This document shows positions 8,758-20,700 of a stretch of 47,660 bases of DNA, one piece after another. The DNA is from a virus: positions 1 to 47,660 of the IMG/VR virus record IMGVR_UViG_3300035698_017218. One strand, written 5' to 3'. The notes under the pieces were generated by a model. It saw only the letters and a list, made by a program, of their open reading frames with translations, was not told where the DNA came from and made no database searches. The first letter of the stretch is position 1, and each line of letters begins with the position of its first letter. The position numbers were made by a program, and so were the translations under genes.

Positions 8758-9512
8758 TGAAAAAGATATTGATAATGATATGTTGCCTTTTTGTTGGTTT
8801 AGTCCATGGGCAGAAATTTGAAGGCAACGATTTTATTCGTATTAGTTCGTTTTTAATGCCCGATGGCGCTATTGGTTGTTATGATAAACATTCAGGGGTA
8901 AAAGTATATTCTGACAAGACTGATAGCGTGGAAGTTATTTTCAACGCTCGTTGTTCTTATGGGATTGGAGAGATAAAAGTTGTAGATCCAACTGGTACCC
9001 AAAACCTTTTACAGATACCAAATAATTCTTTTAGCCCGGTAAGTTTAAAACTTACTAATATAGTGGCGGGTGATTGGTTGTTCCAGTTTATAAATGATAA
9101 TCCGGAAAACAGTAATCCTGATCAAGACAGGAATATTTTCATTAAATACATCGAAATCGATGGGGTTACTGCTGAACCTGAAATACCTAATCAAATAATT
9201 CATTATTATCAACGGAAGATTTTATGGGACCCGAACACAGAGGAAGACCTAAAAGGATATAAAGTTTATTTTGGCAATCAATCGAGAAATTATGGAAGCT
9301 CTGTTTATGTAGGCAATGTAATAATGGTTGTTGTTGATTCTTTGAAATGTGGATTAACTTATTTTTACGCTGTTACAGCCATCGATACTGCAGGGAACGA
9401 GAGTGATTTTAGTAGCAATGAACCTACATCATTTGAAGAATGTAAAGAATCTGGCGACAGAATACCGCCTAATAGTCCCCAGGGAGTTCGAGCAACGGAA
9501 ATAGATGAGTGA
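8757..9512 (+). CDS. Secreted fibronectin type III domain protein
   Basis: 251 residues with signal peptide MKKILIMICCLFVGLVHGQ. Residues about 40-130 look like a beta sandwich (SVEVIFNARCSYGIGEIKVV). Residues about 155-230 form an FN3 domain with the signature ILWDPNTEEDLKGYKVYFG, LTYFYAVTAIDTAGNES and FSSNEPT. FN3 domains in phage structural proteins commonly bind carbohydrate or cell surface. A cleavable signal peptide points instead to export. The start codon overlaps the VWA stop (TAATG), so the two exported proteins are probably made together. Confidence 0.75.
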   Translation: MKKILIMICCLFVGLVHGQKFEGNDFIRISSFLMPDGAIGCYDKHSGVKVYSDKTDSVEVIFNARCSYGIGEIKVVDPTGTQNLLQIPNNSFSPVSLKLTNIVAGDWLFQFINDNPENSNPDQDRNIFIKYIEIDGVTAEPEIPNQIIHYYQRKILWDPNTEEDLKGYKVYFGNQSRNYGSSVYVGNVIMVVVDSLKCGLTYFYAVTAIDTAGNESDFSSNEPTSFEECKESGDRIPPNSPQGVRATEIDE

Positions 9513-9547
9513 TAAAAACTTTATTGAAAAACATATAGGAGTATAAC

Positions 9548-10399
9548 ATGGCGATCGGTATATCAGGTGGTCTGGCATTAGCAAAAGGTGCATCATTAAT
9601 TGCAAACTGGTTAACTAACCGTAAGCGTGGTAATTTCTCTGATACTGCATACGGCAAAAGACTTCGTGAGCGCATGGAGCATGGTAAATATTCTCCTGAA
9701 GCTGAAACAAGGATCGTTGGTGGGGTAGCGAAAAGTGCTGGAAATATAGCACAGAAAGCAGGTGCAAGCTATCGTGGCAGGTTAGCGAGTAGGGGCATGG
9801 AAGGTTCTATTGCCGGGCAACGTGGTTTGTCAGAGATTGAGACACGTCCCATAGAAGCAGTAACCAGGACCAGAGAGCGTATAGCTACTGAAGATGAAAT
9901 GGCAAAAGAATCAGCCAAGGATGAGTTCGCCGCAGCCAAAATGTCTTATCGTGAACGGTTGGACGAGTTAAACCGAAGGAATAATACTAACTTGGTTGGT
10001 GGATTGGTTGATGCCGGGGCTGGTTATCTTGTGAGCAAATCGAAACAGGCAGCGTTTGAAGGGTTTGACCAAGATGATCCAGCCAGCGTTCGTGCATGGG
10101 CAAAAACACAACCTGATCCGATGGCAGCTATGGGGCAAGCTGCTCAAATGAATTACCGGAATGCGTTGGCGAATAGGAGTAGCAGAACTGGCAGAGTGGA
10201 CAAAACAGATTATACACCGAGCATGTCTGAAATTACGAGTGCCAGCGATGCTGATTTGTGGGACTGGGTAAATAGTTCAAAAAATCAAGATGAACGGTTA
10301 CACCGTCTTAATATAATTCATACTACAACTGGAAGAATTTTACAGCCAGGGACACTTTTAGGCGCAGGAACTATTAGTAATGAAGGGGTTGCCCGATGA
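9548..10399 (+). CDS. Putative internal virion/ejection protein
   Basis: 283 residues. The N-terminus (MAIGISGGLALAKGASLIANWL) is a weakly hydrophobic Gly/Ala segment. Most of the rest is Ala/Arg/Glu-rich helix (RIATEDEMAKESAKDEFAAAKMSYRERLDELNRR), with a second Gly-rich hydrophobic patch at about 155-170 (GGLVDAGAGYLVSKSK). This composition and the position after the tail genes and before a giant polyvalent protein match podovirus ejection proteins such as T7 gp14 or P22 gp7. Assignment is by composition and context only. Confidence 0.5.
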   Translation: MAIGISGGLALAKGASLIANWLTNRKRGNFSDTAYGKRLRERMEHGKYSPEAETRIVGGVAKSAGNIAQKAGASYRGRLASRGMEGSIAGQRGLSEIETRPIEAVTRTRERIATEDEMAKESAKDEFAAAKMSYRERLDELNRRNNTNLVGGLVDAGAGYLVSKSKQAAFEGFDQDDPASVRAWAKTQPDPMAAMGQAAQMNYRNALANRSSRTGRVDKTDYTPSMSEITSASDADLWDWVNSSKNQDERLHRLNIIHTTTGRILQPGTLLGAGTISNEGVAR

Positions 10400-11223
10400 G
10401 TCAGCAAGACAAACAACGAAAACAAGCAGAAGAATTTAAAAATGCTTATGGGTCATATCCACCGGGGTATAAACCTGCCAAAGTGAATTATGCAGACAGT
10501 TTAAAGCAAGGTGTTGCACAAGCGGACTTCAACATCCTTTCTGGCAAGGGAACCGCGCAGGATTCAGCAAGATCAAGGTATGGCGGTATTTTGGGTAAAC
10601 GAGAAAAAGCGAGATTACTGAAACAGCCAAAACCTGAAAAGCCAAAAACCGCTTCACAAATGCTGTCAGATAAGAAAGCACGATTAGCTTTAGAATACTC
10701 TCGACTTGGTAACAAAATGTCGAAGAAGAGGATGGCAGAAGCCAGGCGGTTAAAAGTAGTACCAAAAGTAGAGCCAGAAAATTATAGTAAGAAAATCGGT
10801 AATATTTTAAATAAACAAATAAAAATAAGAGACAATCTGGATGCTAAATATGAAGCGCAGACCGATGAATCTGGAAAAGTAACAAGGCCAGAAGAATACG
10901 TTATAAAAGATGAGGCTTTAAGGAAGCCATTATCTACCCAATATACAGCTTACGGTGATTCAATAAAATCTATACAAACAAGACAATTTGTTGGAAATTT
11001 ATCTAAAACAACAGGCGTATCAGTAAGCGAGCTTAACGAAGTAAAAAGTTTAACAGACCAGGTAATCCAAAAGATTGACCAAGAAGGGATGCCGCCACAT
11101 ATTAAAGACAGGGATTGGTATATAAGCAGTATTTTGTTGCCAATATTAGATAAAAAATATGGTGCAAGGAAGTACGAACAGGATGATTGGAAGTTATTAT
11201 TAGAAGGGAAAGAGTCTGAATAA
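10396..11223 (+). CDS. Lys/Gln-rich internal virion protein candidate
   Basis: 275 residues, very basic (about one residue in six is Lys), mostly helical and without hydrophobic segments. It overlaps the previous gene by four bases (ATGA), so the pair is coupled. Its C-terminus (QKIDQEGMPPHIKDRDWYISSILLPILDKKYG) looks like a small folded domain. A basic, soluble protein next to an ejection-type protein could contact packaged DNA. No family recognised. Confidence 0.45.
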   Translation: MSQQDKQRKQAEEFKNAYGSYPPGYKPAKVNYADSLKQGVAQADFNILSGKGTAQDSARSRYGGILGKREKARLLKQPKPEKPKTASQMLSDKKARLALEYSRLGNKMSKKRMAEARRLKVVPKVEPENYSKKIGNILNKQIKIRDNLDAKYEAQTDESGKVTRPEEYVIKDEALRKPLSTQYTAYGDSIKSIQTRQFVGNLSKTTGVSVSELNEVKSLTDQVIQKIDQEGMPPHIKDRDWYISSILLPILDKKYGARKYEQDDWKLLLEGKESE

Positions 11224-11232
11224 TTAAATTTT

Positions 11233-11427
11233 TTATGGACTTTCAAAGTGATTTATATTGTTTTTTGGGAATAATATTCTTACAAATGCTTCATCTTGTT
11301 GTTTTTTAACTTTTTGCATTGCTTTTATCCCAAACAACTTTAGATAGATTTTTCTTTTCTTGCCCATGAAAAGAGCCTGTAAATATACAAAAAACAATCC
11401 TATAATATGTGATGTTTTAATTTTCAT
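11233..11427 (-). CDS. Leftward micro-ORF 3: small membrane-associated basic protein
   Basis: 64 residues from the ATG at 11427. The hydrophobic N-terminus (HIIGLFFVYLQALFMG) is followed by a strongly basic region (KKRKIYLKLFGIKAMQKVKKQ). A longer reading to 11499 exists, but the internal ATG overlaps the stop of the preceding micro-ORF by 11 bases, which fits a coupled start. It ends ten bases from the stop of the rightward gene, so the two units converge with no obvious terminator between. Support is positional: same strand and order behind a good promoter. Confidence 0.4.
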   Translation of the reverse strand: MKIKTSHIIGLFFVYLQALFMGKKRKIYLKLFGIKAMQKVKKQQDEAFVRILFPKNNINHFESP

Positions 11428-11581
11428 AGACAATACAATAATCCTTGCTGGGCAAAAGGAAATAAATAAATGGGGTACCTCGTGATTGCAACGATTCAAT
11501 CATAAAAGATAACGTACCTTTTTTTCTGCAATCTCGGCAGTTAGGGCTTTTATAATTTATCCTTTTATAGGGACACCCCAT
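11417..11581 (-). CDS. Leftward micro-ORF 2: small cysteine protein
   Basis: 54 residues, below usual calling limits. Cys3, Cys15 and Cys18 (GCPYKR, then NCRDCRKK) suggest a small zinc or disulfide motif, followed by a hydrophobic stretch FIYFLLP. There is no clear Shine-Dalgarno, and the upstream bases are A/T-only. It lies 23 bases after the stop of micro-ORF 1 and overlaps micro-ORF 3. It could be chance, but the ordered arrangement on the minus strand makes it plausible. Confidence 0.4.
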   Translation of the reverse strand: MGCPYKRINYKSPNCRDCRKKGTLSFMIESLQSRGTPFIYFLLPSKDYCIVYEN

Positions 11582-11604
11582 TATGTTTTAAAATAATTTT
11601 TTTA

Positions 11605-11697
11605 TTAAAAAGGAGCTACAATTGCTGTAAATACAAGATTTAAAACCAATAAAGTAAGAGCGACAAACATTAGAAAAGCAATTATACGTTCTAACAT
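11605..11697 (-). CDS. Leftward micro-ORF 1: 30-residue single-pass membrane peptide
   Basis: 30 residues: MLERIIAFLMFVALTLLVLN followed by LVFTAIVAPF. Almost the whole peptide is one transmembrane helix with charged Glu3 and Arg4 at the N-terminus. A good Shine-Dalgarno (AAGGA) lies seven bases upstream of the ATG. A consensus-like promoter ends about 46 bases before the start. Tiny hydrophobic peptides from phages often act as holin, anti-holin, superinfection-exclusion or toxin factors. I cannot choose among these from the sequence. Confidence 0.5.
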   Translation of the reverse strand: MLERIIAFLMFVALTLLVLNLVFTAIVAPF

Positions 11698-11742
11698 TTT
11701 AGATTCCTTTTTTGTTGTTTTAGTAACAGCGTTCATACTTGG

Positions 11743-11771
11743 AATATAGATATTTTATTTAATAAAAGCAA
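11743..11771 (-). promoter_or_regulatory. Leftward sigma70-type promoter
   Basis: On the minus strand TTGCTT (11771-11766) is separated by exactly 17 bases from TATATT (11748-11743). The first 13 bases, TTGCTTTTATTAA, are identical to the rightward promoter at 25315. The predicted transcript starts near 11736, about 40 bases before micro-ORF 1. The -35 box overlaps the Shine-Dalgarno region of the giant rightward gene (AAGG at 11771-11774), so the two units may interfere. Confidence 0.6.
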
Positions 11772-11778
11772 GGTAAAA

Positions 11779-14700
11779 ATGGGAATACTGACCGGAAAAA
11801 AGCGAACAACCAAAGAAATTTATGATAATTTAATACAACCAACCGAATACCAACCAGTAGCGGATCGTGTCGGGCATCCGGCACTACAGCCAGATTTACC
11901 ATATTCTGACCCTTTGAAACCAAAAAAGAGTTACGTTGATACTTTGCTTGAAGAAGCCGGGCAATCGGTACGTCCTGATCCTCCGGGGCCACAAGAACAA
12001 CCTACCCGGGAAGATCAAGCATTTGATCCCGAAGGTATCGAGTATGATTATGAAAGTGCAATAAAAGCTGGATTGGAAGCAGACGAGACACAACATTGGG
12101 AAAGTAGAGTACCAGAAACAGGTCTTTTATTAAAGGGGCGTAATCACGATACTTGGAACAAAACAGTTGAAGCCGAAAAAATACGTGGGAATAAGATCAT
12201 TAAACGTGATGGTCGATATTATTCATTAGAACCAGACCAATTTCAATCAGAAGAAGTTGCTCTCCAAAAACCTGAACTTTATCCGGAATACAGTAAGCGC
12301 CGGAAAGAAGGGCTCTCGCACGAAGCTGCTATAAATGTGGCGCAAACAGGATTCAAAGGTTTTGGTGGTGGAAAGCCATCAGAGAAGGGTGTTAGTGGGG
12401 AATTCGATTACGATGTCACTGGTAGGTATGATCGCAGAGAAAATGTTTTAAAAGAAATTGGTAACTTGAAAAAACAGGTAGAAACGGTTAATCAAAATTA
12501 TGCAAAGAATCAACCTGTATTTGATCTTAACCAGGTCTATCAACAAAAGTTCGAAGACTTTAATGATGTAATCGTTGATGATAAATTCACAGGTACGGAA
12601 TCCGACTATAATCGTTATAAAAAATTATCTGATGAATATTCCAGATTTGTTGAAAAAAACAAATCAATTTTCGACCAGTTCGGAGATGAAGTTACTAATC
12701 AACAACAGCAAGACATTGAACGGTACAACGAATTGTTGTCAGAATATGGAACATTGGAATATGATAAACAACAAGAAGAGCGAGGTGCATTAGGAAATTT
12801 AAAAGAAAGTTTTAAAGGAGGTCTTGAAAGTGCCAGTATTGATATGATGTTTTACGATTCAATGATGGGAGGAATTAACCCAGACGTTGCATTGAAAATA
12901 AAAGCTGAATATGAACGGAGATTACAGGCAAACCCGATTGATGCTAATAATTGGCTTGAATCTCTTGCAAATGCTACAGCCGAGATGGTAGGTCCTATGT
13001 CCGAAGGTATTCGTGAGGGTATGGGAATAGGATTGGGAGCTGCTGGCGCAGCAATAATTGCAGGACAAGCAGGGCCTCAGGCGTTATTGCCAGAAGAATT
13101 AATAACAGCACCCATTGCTTATGCAGCAGGTACAGCAGCCGGGGCTGGTTTGTATTGGTATAAACAGGGTTCTGGCAATATGTATGCTGCCTTATTAGAA
13201 GAAGGTGTTGATGAAGATGTTGCAAAACCTGTGGCAATGGCAGCCGGTATACCTTATGCTGTGTTAGAATTTTTGCAAGTAGGGAAAATTGCTAAAAAAG
13301 TTTTCAAGATAAACAAAGTTCCGGAGAAGGTAATAGCCAACACTGTAGCCAAAGTTATATTTAAAGTTGGAAAAAAATTAGGGAAAAATGTATTCAGAGA
13401 AACCAGCGAAGAACTCTTACAAGAAATTACCCAAATTGCATCTGATGAAATCGGAAAAGAATTAAATAATCAGTTAAAAGGAACTGAATTAGCGCATGTA
13501 AAAACAGACGATGCAATTCAGCGTGTATTTAAAACAGGGCAAGGAGCAATAGGACCTCTTTCTGTACTCTTGATTCCTGGTCATGCTGCTAACATGATAA
13601 CGTCCGTTAGAGGTGTGAATAAATTTAATAATGAAATTGGAAAAATAGCTACTGGATTAGGAATCGAAAAAAAGAATGCGTTAAATATTTCTCAAAAAAT
13701 TATCACTGATATTAATAATGGCGAAGATACTCAAAGATCGATTGCGAAAAGGTTTTCAGAGTTTGTAGTCTCAGAACAATCAAAAGATATTAAAGAACCG
13801 GTTGAGCCAACAGAAAAACCACCGGTTGAACAGCCGGACGTTGAACCAGAAATTTCTCCGTCAGAGATGGAAACAATAGAATCCGAAGTAGAGAAACTAA
13901 AAGAAACAGATCCCGAACTTTATAAACAGCGTAAGGAAGAATTAGAGCAAGTTAAGAAACTTGAAAAGGAAGCATCTGAGACAGAAAAACCAATAGAAGC
14001 CACAGAGAAGCCACAGGAAGCACCAGAATCAACGATCTCCGTAAAGCCGACCGTTATTACTAAAGATGAAAAAAAGGTTGGTGTGAAAGCTCCTGTTGAG
14101 AGAAAAAAACTCGGTAAAAACAAAGTTACAATTCCGGACAAAGAGAAGCTAACTTTCGAATCAGAAATGGGAAATTTGGAATCTGGACAAATTATTCCGG
14201 GTGGATTGAGACAAGTAACGCATCTTGGCGAAAAAGGTGTTCCTGAAAAAGTAGTTGTGGGAAGATTTAACACAGCATCCACTAATCCTGAATGGTATAG
14301 AGAATCCGGGTTATTACAAGAGTACGGTAAAAAACGAATATTGAATGTAATGAACAAAGCTCTTGCCGGTGAATCTTTGACAGATAAACAAGTTGAGATT
14401 TACGATGATGTTCGTAACGCTTTATCAGAATACGAATTCAAATTATCTCAAACAGTTGCTGTAATGCCGGAAGCAGAGAAAATTGAAACGAAAGAAGATT
14501 TGGCAAAAACTATCGAACCATCTGTTTCGGAAACCAAGCCATTTAAAACATCGGAAGTAAAGGGAGAGAAAGAAACTGTATTTTATGACGATTTGAAAGA
14601 GGGCGATACTTTTACAATTAATGGTGAAGATTTTAAGGTAACAGATAAAACCAAAAGACAGATGACGGTTAAGGATGGGGTTACTTACCAATTAGAGCCG

Positions 14701-17700
14701 GACTTCTCTCCTCTGGATATTGACAAGGGTTCGTTGGGGAAGGAAGAGGTGAAGCCCGACAGTAAAGAACGTTTTGTTGAACCTACCAAAACGATAGAGA
14801 CAAAAACAGTTGATGAACATAACAAATATTTTGGTTTAGCAAGAAACAAAGTTGATGGTTTGACTGTAAGAGATAAAATTCCAAATCAATCATCTATCAG
14901 TGCATCATTAACGGAATACGAGATACTTGATGGTGTAAGAGAGGTACCTTTATCTTTGTTTGATGAATCTCCTCCTGATGTAAATACGAAAACAAGTTCT
15001 TTGGCAGATGAAATAAGCGAAAGTGGTGAAATCAATCCTTTAATCGTTGTTGTGGATAATGAAGGGCTATATGTTCTTGAAGGTGCAAATCGTTTTGATG
15101 CTATGAAAATACGCGGTGCTAAATCAATTCCAGCAATGGTAGTATTAGATAGTGATGCAATCAAAACAAAAAAACCAGAAATAAAAACAGAGAAAACCGA
15201 AGCTGGCGACCAGGTAACTTTCAAACCGGCAGCCGAATTGCCAAAGGGCAAAAAGAAATTGAAACCCGGACAGAAGAAACTTACCCGGCAGGAAGGTGGA
15301 TTGTTTGAAGTTGAGAAACCGAAGGGTAAGCAGGAAGGGTTGTTTGCGCCAAAGCAAAAGAAACTCACCCGCAAAGAATTAGAGCGCGCTGATAAGGGTG
15401 GAAAGGTTGTTGAGCGACCGGTTGAGAAAGAAAAGTTAGAAAGACCATTTGTAAATGATGGTAATAAATTAGTTGTCAAAGAAATTGGAGATTACAAAAT
15501 ATCAGTTGATGATGTAAACGATGCTACTCATATTGTTTTATGGAAAGATGTTGAAGTAAAAGGCAAAAGATTCGATAAAAAAGTAGGAACTTTTGGTATT
15601 ACCAAAACAGAAGATAAGTTTTTAAAAGTTACAGGAATTGATATTGACAAAACAGAAAGGGGACAAGATTTTGCCAAAAAGATGTATGAAGTTGCATTAC
15701 AATATTCTCATAAAGACATAAAAGGGATTAAGTCTTATCTTCCAAACAGGGTAAATAAATTACAAATTCCAAAAATATATAAACGTCTTGGTGCAGTAGA
15801 AATAGATGATTACCAATATATCTATAAAGAAGGCACACCAAAGAAAACTCTTAAGAAAAAACAGGAAGTACCTAATCTAAATGAAGACTTTGATGTAAAT
15901 GAACAAAAAATACATCTGGGGACTGATTTAGGAAGAAAAGGTACCGAACTTTATCATATTCAATCACTGGGTAATGGAAAAGACATTAATTTCTACATCA
16001 AAGCGAAAGATAAAGCAGCGTTACAAGCAGAAATTTATAAACTTCCAGTTAAGTTAAATGATTACACTACATTGATAACAAGGGATAGATTCCCGACCGA
16101 AATGATGAAAGACCCTGATAATTATGGTGGTTATGGTTATCGTAATTATCAAGGCAATAAAAATATTTATTATAAAGAAAATAAAAAATCTGATATTCCT
16201 GGTGATGTTGAAAAAGCAACGCCTACCACGGACATTGATGCCGGGATCAAAAAGGGTGAAAAAATAGATGATTTTGGTGAAAAAATTGGTGGAGCAAGGA
16301 AAGACCTTGATGTCAAAAAAGGCAAGAAACTTGGAAAACAAATTGCTGGATGGAAGAAAAAATACTCTATCCTGAAAAACAAAGAGGGTACATTTAATCT
16401 TGTGAAAATAAGTAAGTCAAGATTTGGTGGTTTCACAACCATTAAAACAGGGCTTGCTACGGAAAAAGAAGCCGAAGATTTGATGCCTTTAGCTGAAGTT
16501 AGTTCTAAACATCGTGTTAGTTTGGGTAGAAAAAAAGATGATAATAAGTATTATATCTACCGAGTTATTGATGGGAGATATGTTAAGCTGATTGATGTGC
16601 CATTCGATACTGAAAAAGATGGCATGACGTACATGGCTAAGAATGCCGAAGAAGTTATTAATAAAAAATTTCAGTTTCCGGTAAGACCACATCTTGATAA
16701 AATCGAACGCACCGGCAAGCAGCAAAGAACCGGTGACGTGTCGCCACAACAATTCCAGGAAACATTTGGTTTCCGTGGTGTTGAGTTCGGAAATTGGTTG
16801 CCAAATGATGAGCGCCAGGGCGTGTTGAATTTCGCTTACGATGGATTGCTTGATCTCGCTAACTTACTGAACGTTCCTCCTAAAGCATTAACCTTGAATG
16901 GTGATCTTGCGGCTGCATTTGGATCAAGGGGAAGTGGTTTAATTAGCGCTGCTGCACATTATGAACCAACAAAAGCTGTCTTTAATCTTACCAGGATAAA
17001 CGGTGCGGGATCTCTGGCGCATGAATGGTTTCACGCACTGGATAATTACATTGGGAAACTTAGTGCCGGTTCATTAGATAAGCGTACAGAGATATATGCG
17101 ACTGAACATTACCTTGGAACTAAATCAAGAAAAGAATTACGTGACGCTTTTGAAAATGTTATAAATACCACTCGTAGAAAAAAGGTGATGCAGGAAGCTG
17201 ATCTTGATAGAGAAAGGAAAATATTTGAGTATTCCGGAAAATCTTTAGAAGAAAAATTATCAGTTATAAAAAGAGACTTGGAGCAAGATTACTCTGATTA
17301 CTCATATAAAAAACGACACATAAAACCAGCATCTAAAGAACAGATTGAAAAATTCGATAAACTGGCTGAAAAAATACGTAAAGGTGATATTGGTGAAAAG
17401 GTATGGGTGAAGACACCACTAAAACGGTACTCTCAGGGATTTTATACTTATAAACCGATCCAGGACATATCTGAAATTTATAAAGCAGTACGTGGCAGGA
17501 CAGGGTTCGCAGAACATGGAGTTCTTGGCAGCTTAAATCTTCAACTTAATGGTTTTATCAATGCCAAACAGCGTTGGGAGAATATTCAAAAAGCGCCGGT
17601 TGAAGAAAAGACCGTCCGAACCAACTTCCAAACTGAAGCACTTGAAGTGGATAAAATGCGCGCATCTCCATATTGGAGCAGATTAAGGGAAATGGGAGCC

Positions 17701-20700
17701 AGGGCATTCGAAGCGTATGTTCAGGACAAGGTAGAAGAATCGGGAGATAAGAGTCAATACCTTGTTTATGGTGCGGAGAATAAATATTATGCTTTATTGG
17801 GATTGAAGCCCTACCCGGAAACATCTGAACGAAAAGAGATTAATAAAGCGTTTGATGAGCTATTTAAAACAATCAAGACTAAAGAAACAGATAAGGGTGT
17901 TGAGTTTTATCAATACAAACGCAAGATCCCCAAAAACGAACGTTTCCATAGAGACGCTGCAGAACTTCTTTCACAGGCAGTAAAGGGAATTGAAGTAGTA
18001 ACTGATCAGAAAGCGTTTGATGAGATCAGGGAGAAGCGTGGACATCGGCAAGATACGGTTGGTATTTATGTTTCCAGTGAGAAAAAGATTTACGTGAATC
18101 CGAAACTGGCAACCAAAGATACGGTATTCCATGAGTTCGCTCATCCGGTAATTAATCATGTCAAAGAATCCGATCCAAAATTATATCAACAGGGTATTGA
18201 TTTAATCAAGGGCACGAAGTACGATAAAGAAGCCAGTGAGTTAGGGTACACCGATCCGTTAGACGAAGGGTTGGTACAGGCTATTGGTGAAAAAGGTGCT
18301 CAGATCCACGATACAGCGCAACGGAACAAGTTTATTCAGTGGTTAAAGAAATTCTGGATTCGGATTAACCGCGCATTCAAGAAGCTGTTTGGATTCAATA
18401 CTTCTCTTGATGATTTTACTACGATGTTTGCCAATGAGATGTTGAGTGGTAGGGAGATATTGGATGTTGGGACCGGGAAAGGTAGAAAACTAAGGCGCCA
18501 AGAGTCCAGATTAGCCCCGGTTTTCTACTCTCATGCCGAACGGGTTGTTTTGGATAAATTCCCGAACAAAATGGGTGCGCCATCTGTAAATAACTGGTTA
18601 GCGAAACAACAGGTGAAGCCGGAAGAATTGGAATGGCTGGATATTGAGTCACTGACTGCCAGGAAGTTAAGTATTACCAAACAAGAGTTGCTGGATTGGA
18701 TTGCGGGGAATAGGGTGCAGGTTGAGGAAGTTACGAAAAAAGAGAGACAGGAATATGGTATTCCTGATTATACATCTGAAGATCATGCACGATTACGAAA
18801 ATTGTTAAAAGAAGATGACTATTTAGGCTTTGATTCTTCTAATGCCGCCAAACAAGCGATATTAGAACATCCTGATTGGACAGACAGATGGGATGTATCC
18901 AATTCTGAACTTATAGAATTGGGGAATAAATATAGAAATTCTGTTGCGGATCATCAAACAAAAAAAGCCAAATACTCCGAACAACAACTCTCCGGTGGTG
19001 AGAATTATAGAGAAGTGTTGTTGACGTTGCCGATTAAAGAAACGCTGCCAACTGGAATTACAAGAGATGCACAGGGAAAATTAAGAGATTCAACAGGTGC
19101 AATTACTATCCAAGAAGAAGTACAAAAATTCATGCCAGAGCAAGGTTACAAATCCACCCACTGGGAAGAACCCAACGTATTAGCTCACGTCCGGTTTAAT
19201 GAACGTGTTGATGAAGATGGCAATAAAGTTCTATTCATCGAAGAGATCCAATCAGATTGGCACCAGGCGGGGAAGGAGAAGGGGTATAAAAGTCAAGAAA
19301 TCATCGTGTCTGCCGAAAAAAAATCAGAAATTGCAAGAAGTGACTTGAAAAACTTTAGAAAAGAAAACAATCTTACAGTGTATGAAATGGCTTATGGCCC
19401 AGAAAGCCCAGGATTAAAAACTGAATGGGAAAGATTGAGAAACAAGGTAGCTGATACGGATAGTGAATTGAATAAAATTAAGACGGAGATGATCCCCAAC
19501 GCTCCCTTCAAGTCCGAAAAAGCCTGGTCGCTATTGGTAATGAAACGCATGATTCGCTGGGGTGCGGAGAATGGATTTGATAAGGTTGCGTGGACGACTG
19601 GTTCGCAGCAGGTGGATCGGTATGAAAGCAGCTTCAGAAGGTCAGTTGACAATATTAAATGGGATGTATATAAAGATAACTACAAGTCATACCCTGATAT
19701 GAGAGAAGCAAAGGCTTATAAAAATGGTAAACTTATATTTCATGGCACTATTGATAAAGATGGAAAAGTTATTGATGCAGACATGGGAGAAGCAATCGGC
19801 AGATCATTGTCAGAAGTATTTGGTAAGAAGATAGCAACCGAGGTAATGAAAGAGCCGGTTGGTGATGTAAAAGGCGATGATCTTACTATCGGCGGTGAAG
19901 GGATGATAGAATTTTATGATCGCAAGCTGCCGGGTTATGTGGATAAGTTTATTAAGAAGTTTGGGAGTAGGGTTGAGAAAACTTCTCTCCAGGCAAAAGA
20001 CGAAGTGGATATTGATGTCCACTCCTTCCCCATCACCGACCAAATGCGTGAAGTAGCATTGGGGCAAGGGTTTGCTCAATTCCAATTCCTCGGTAAAAAA
20101 GCCCGCACTGCCGATAAATCTTTACGTACAAAAGCGCAGCAGATGGAAAAACATGCGGCCAAGTTGGAAGGTAAGAAAAAAGAAGATGCCCTGGATAATA
20201 TCAGAAAAGAAACCGGCTGGTTCCGGGGATTAGATGATCAGTGGCGGTTTGAGATTGATGATAGCCAGATGGACATAAAGTTTGACGAAATGTTTGTTAA
20301 TAAAGACGAGCAGGTCAAAGGTGATATCGCTCATATTTCCGGGTTTAATTTAGGTGATTTCATTAAGCATGATGAATTGTTTCAGGCTTACCCGGAACTC
20401 AAAACGCATACAGTTAATTTTTTAATTCATCCGCATAATAATAATACAGGTTCGTATATGCCTGCTATGCCGATGACGGAAAATACTACAATATCGCCAG
20501 ATTTACAGATACAAGCAACCAGTAAAGAAACGTTACGTGATATTCTTCTGCATGAGTTGCAACATGCGGTCCAGGAGATTGAAGGATTTGCTCGGGGTGG
20601 AAATCTTCAATCGGTTGCCAATATGAGCGAGAGACAGACAGATGACAAATTAACTGCCGAAATAACTGATTTGTCTAATACTATAAAAGAATATACTGAA

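Noticed and set aside
14886-15479. 197-residue minus-strand ORF, and similar ones inside the giant gene
   Set aside because: Ser/Phe/Leu-rich shadow of Lys/Glu-rich coding sequence. The plus frame has clear domains.
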